This document shows positions 61,801 through 64,000 of a DNA stretch of 64,000 nucleotides, piece by piece. How positions within the stretch are numbered: the first letter of the stretch is position 1; the number at the start of each line of letters is the position of its first letter. A program made the translations under genes and the position numbers. The notes below the pieces were generated by a model that searched no databases, had not been told where the DNA came from, and saw nothing but the letters and a program-made list of their open reading frames with translations. Origin of the DNA: Pipra filicauda (lineage: Eukaryota > Chordata > Aves > Passeriformes > Pipridae); the NCBI RefSeq assembly GCF_003945595.2, contig NW_024104140.1, positions 682,001-746,000 of the forward strand, given 5' to 3'.

Positions 61801-64000
61801 GCAACACACATCAGCTACCACCATGCCATGGGCATGAGAATGCTGATCAGAACTCCTGGCCATCCGACTGCTTCAATGGTACTCCTTCAGCCAGGCGAGG
61901 GCTTAGCACATTCAGCTGGAGTTGCTTATACATACAATTTCCCAAGGACATTCAGGCACACAAGTCTCACTTATCCAGACTCTGGGGTTTCCAGCATGAC
62001 TGTTCACAAAGTGGGAACCCCAGGAGCCCTCAGTGGATCCCCAACCACCCCACAGAATACACCTGCTCCCCTGCAGGCAGAACAGAGGAATCCAAGAGCT
62101 GAAACTGAACTCATACCCGTGTTTAACGAGTGTGGGGGCTCTGGATAAGGCCAACATGGAACATGCTGCACAAAGCACATTGAGCCAGAGGCACACCTAT
62201 GTATTAGAAGGGTCTGTAGCTCTTGACCTGCATTAACTGTTATGGTAAATGTTACTTTGGGGGGAAAATAATATTTGAATGAGACAACGAGAAAGGATAA
62301 GACAAAAACATCCCTGGCAGTAAGTCAAGAGAGAAGCAATAGAGGTTCCCCAGAAAAGTGTCCTTTTCCTGATTTTATCCCCAGGGCAGTAAATGATCTC
62401 CCATAATACTTCCCCATAGCAATCATAAAGTTTTTCTCTAGGCACATAGACTCCTTCCTGGTTCTCCCTGCTTATTGGACACTGTACACACTAATGCACC
62501 CCTTGCTCAGATGGGACTGCTGCACACTGGCTGGTTGTTAAGCTTTGTGCATACATATAACAGGCTCCCAAATATAAGAAAAAGCAACAAAAGGCAGGGG
62601 GAAAGGGGGAAAGCAGGCAGAATTCTGATTGGTGGCAGTTGCTCCTTGTGTGAGCCCATTACAGCACCACTAACGGAGTCAAGGTTGCAAGACCAGCAGC
62701 AAAACAAAAGAAGAGTCCAGCAGATGATCTGCAAAACAAACCACAGCATCTTGGGTGAAAAAGTCCTGCACTGTGAGTAGAAGGCAGGTTGCAGAGCTGC
62801 GAGTTCCAACTTGCAGCGAGTCTGTTTGCAAAAACCTTTGACCTTGCAAAAGCTGCAGCACCTCCGGTACCCTGCAACAAACAGCTCCAGCGGGAGGGAG
62901 TGCAGATTGGGCTAGTCAGTAAGCTAGTACATGAAGTGCTATTTTTCAGTTTGAGAAAGGAAGGCTACAGTTCCTACCCCATACCTAATATGGACCCATC
63001 AGTGCAAGAATCTGAGCTGCTCTCACCCTCATCCCAGCCAGTCCATCGCTACCACGTGACCGCCTTGTGCAGGAGTGTGCTCCCTTGTGCAAAGGCAGGA
63101 GCTGGACAAGTGTTTATGCTGGGAATCCAGAGAGAGGTTACGTAGTCCTCTGCAACTCACTTGTGTCGGGCTTAGACAGGTGTAGGCTCATTCTCTTTCT
63201 TCAGGCACTAAAATCTCTCTATGCATTGCCTTGGAAAGTCTCTGCATCTGATCTGAAGACAGAGGAGAGTAGAGGGGTAGCCCTCAGTTGTTTCTGCAGA
63301 GTGGAGCATCCACTCCACCATGCAGAGACATCCTCATCCAGATGATAGCACTTGAGCTATTGTCCAATGTAAATTGGGACCTTCAGGAAAGAGTGGTCAT
63401 TTACTGGATATTGCAAACTAAAATTTTACTGCAACCTGTGGTTTTCTGTCTTCCCGAATATAAATCAGGTTTAGCACTGGCAGCTCTGAGAAGGTAGTCT
63501 GTGAAAGCACAGTTCCTTTGTAAAGAAAACAAAGGGCAGTTTTTTGTTGCTAACTGTGACCTGTTGTACCTTAGTAAGGCAGACTGATGAAGAAGACTGG
63601 GCTTGGCCTAAGCTTGGATTGAGAAGCATAAAATTTCCACATTCAGTAAGAAGTCCTTCTGCTGTCTCTGTGCACAAGCTTTAGTTAACTCTTTAGGGGC
63701 TAGCACAATTTAACAGCCTGCTTGTGGTCTCAGAATGGGATCTAGACCATGTAGGTGTCAGTCATGTAACCTGAACACCATTAGACTTGGGATCATTGTG
63801 ACAGTTGTGCTGCTGTAGCATTTTGACAACTATTAGACAGCCCTAGACCTTCCATCTGCTTGTGAGCTTTCTCCAAAACCAGCATGGCCAAACACATAGG
63901 TCTGAACAAATCCAGCAGTTCTTGCTATTTGGGCAAGAGAGTCATGTGCACAATATTCTGCAGCCTAGCATGTTAGATACTGATTTCTATAAGCCCATCA
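49809..64000. other. Intergenic sequence without recognised genes
   Basis: I find no conserved coding exon, RNA gene or CR1 copy in this 14-kb stretch. The longest open frame (58390-58911, + strand, 173 codons) resembles no family known to me and has no clear splice or promoter context. Simple repeats are a CA run at 51579-51592 and a purine tract at 60019-60093. Segments at 52.3-52.7 kb and 54.96-55.20 kb are AT-rich, complex and rich in homeodomain/POU-like words, and could be conserved regulatory elements. Confidence 0.6.
60019..60093. repeat. Purine-rich GAGA/GGGA repeat
   Basis: A/G-only sequence with GGGAGGGA and GAGAGA units and one AAAAAAA run, similar in type to the tract at 49.7 kb. 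Confidence 0.88.

Overview
The window is vertebrate nuclear DNA and most likely avian. Three truncated CR1-type LINE copies are present, introns are long and CpG-poor, and every splice junction I could define is GT-AG. It carries one recognisable protein-coding gene on the + strand: the 3' half of neuregulin 1 (NRG1; chicken ARIA). The protein agrees closely with chicken ARIA as I remember it. The last exon has several differences from chicken, so the source is probably a bird other than Gallus. The species cannot be read from the sequence.

Layout. 1-16118 is intron upstream of the EGF exon; I found no Ig-domain, glycosylated-spacer or type III (CRD) exon in it. 16119-16248 is the common EGF exon with cysteines 1-4. 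22232-22299 (alpha) and 22949-23007 (beta) are alternative exons supplying EGF cysteines 5-6. Reading through the beta donor gives the beta3 end at 23042. 29271-29294 is the 24-nt beta1 microexon. 33844-33946 holds the juxtamembrane stalk and transmembrane helix. 37726-37852, 38372-38502 and 39002-39205 encode the proximal cytoplasmic tail. 43234-43885 encodes the a-type tail, ending in ANQDPIAV and TAA. A 3' UTR follows, conserved to about 44.94 kb and possibly longer. From there to 64000 I recognise no coding exon.

How the pieces work together. All exon phases fit. A beta1a mRNA would join 130+59+24+103+127+131+204+652 nt, giving 475 residues plus stop. Alternative use of the alpha, beta, microexon and beta3 segments sets receptor affinity (ErbB3/ErbB4) and whether the ligand is membrane-anchored. 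Read in the third frame after alpha, the beta exon yields a short tail and stop (alpha3 type), an example of dual-frame coding.

The rest is introns, simple repeats, CR1 fragments and unannotated intergenic DNA. I found no tRNA, rRNA, CRISPR array, recognisable viral gene or obviously novel gene system. The most interesting signals concern NRG1 RNA processing: the dual-frame beta exon, the beta3 read-through, the microexon with an upstream UGC, a NAGNAG acceptor, a C-rich/A-rich tract in the 3' UTR, and a cluster of Pumilio-type motifs 4.2 kb past the stop codon.
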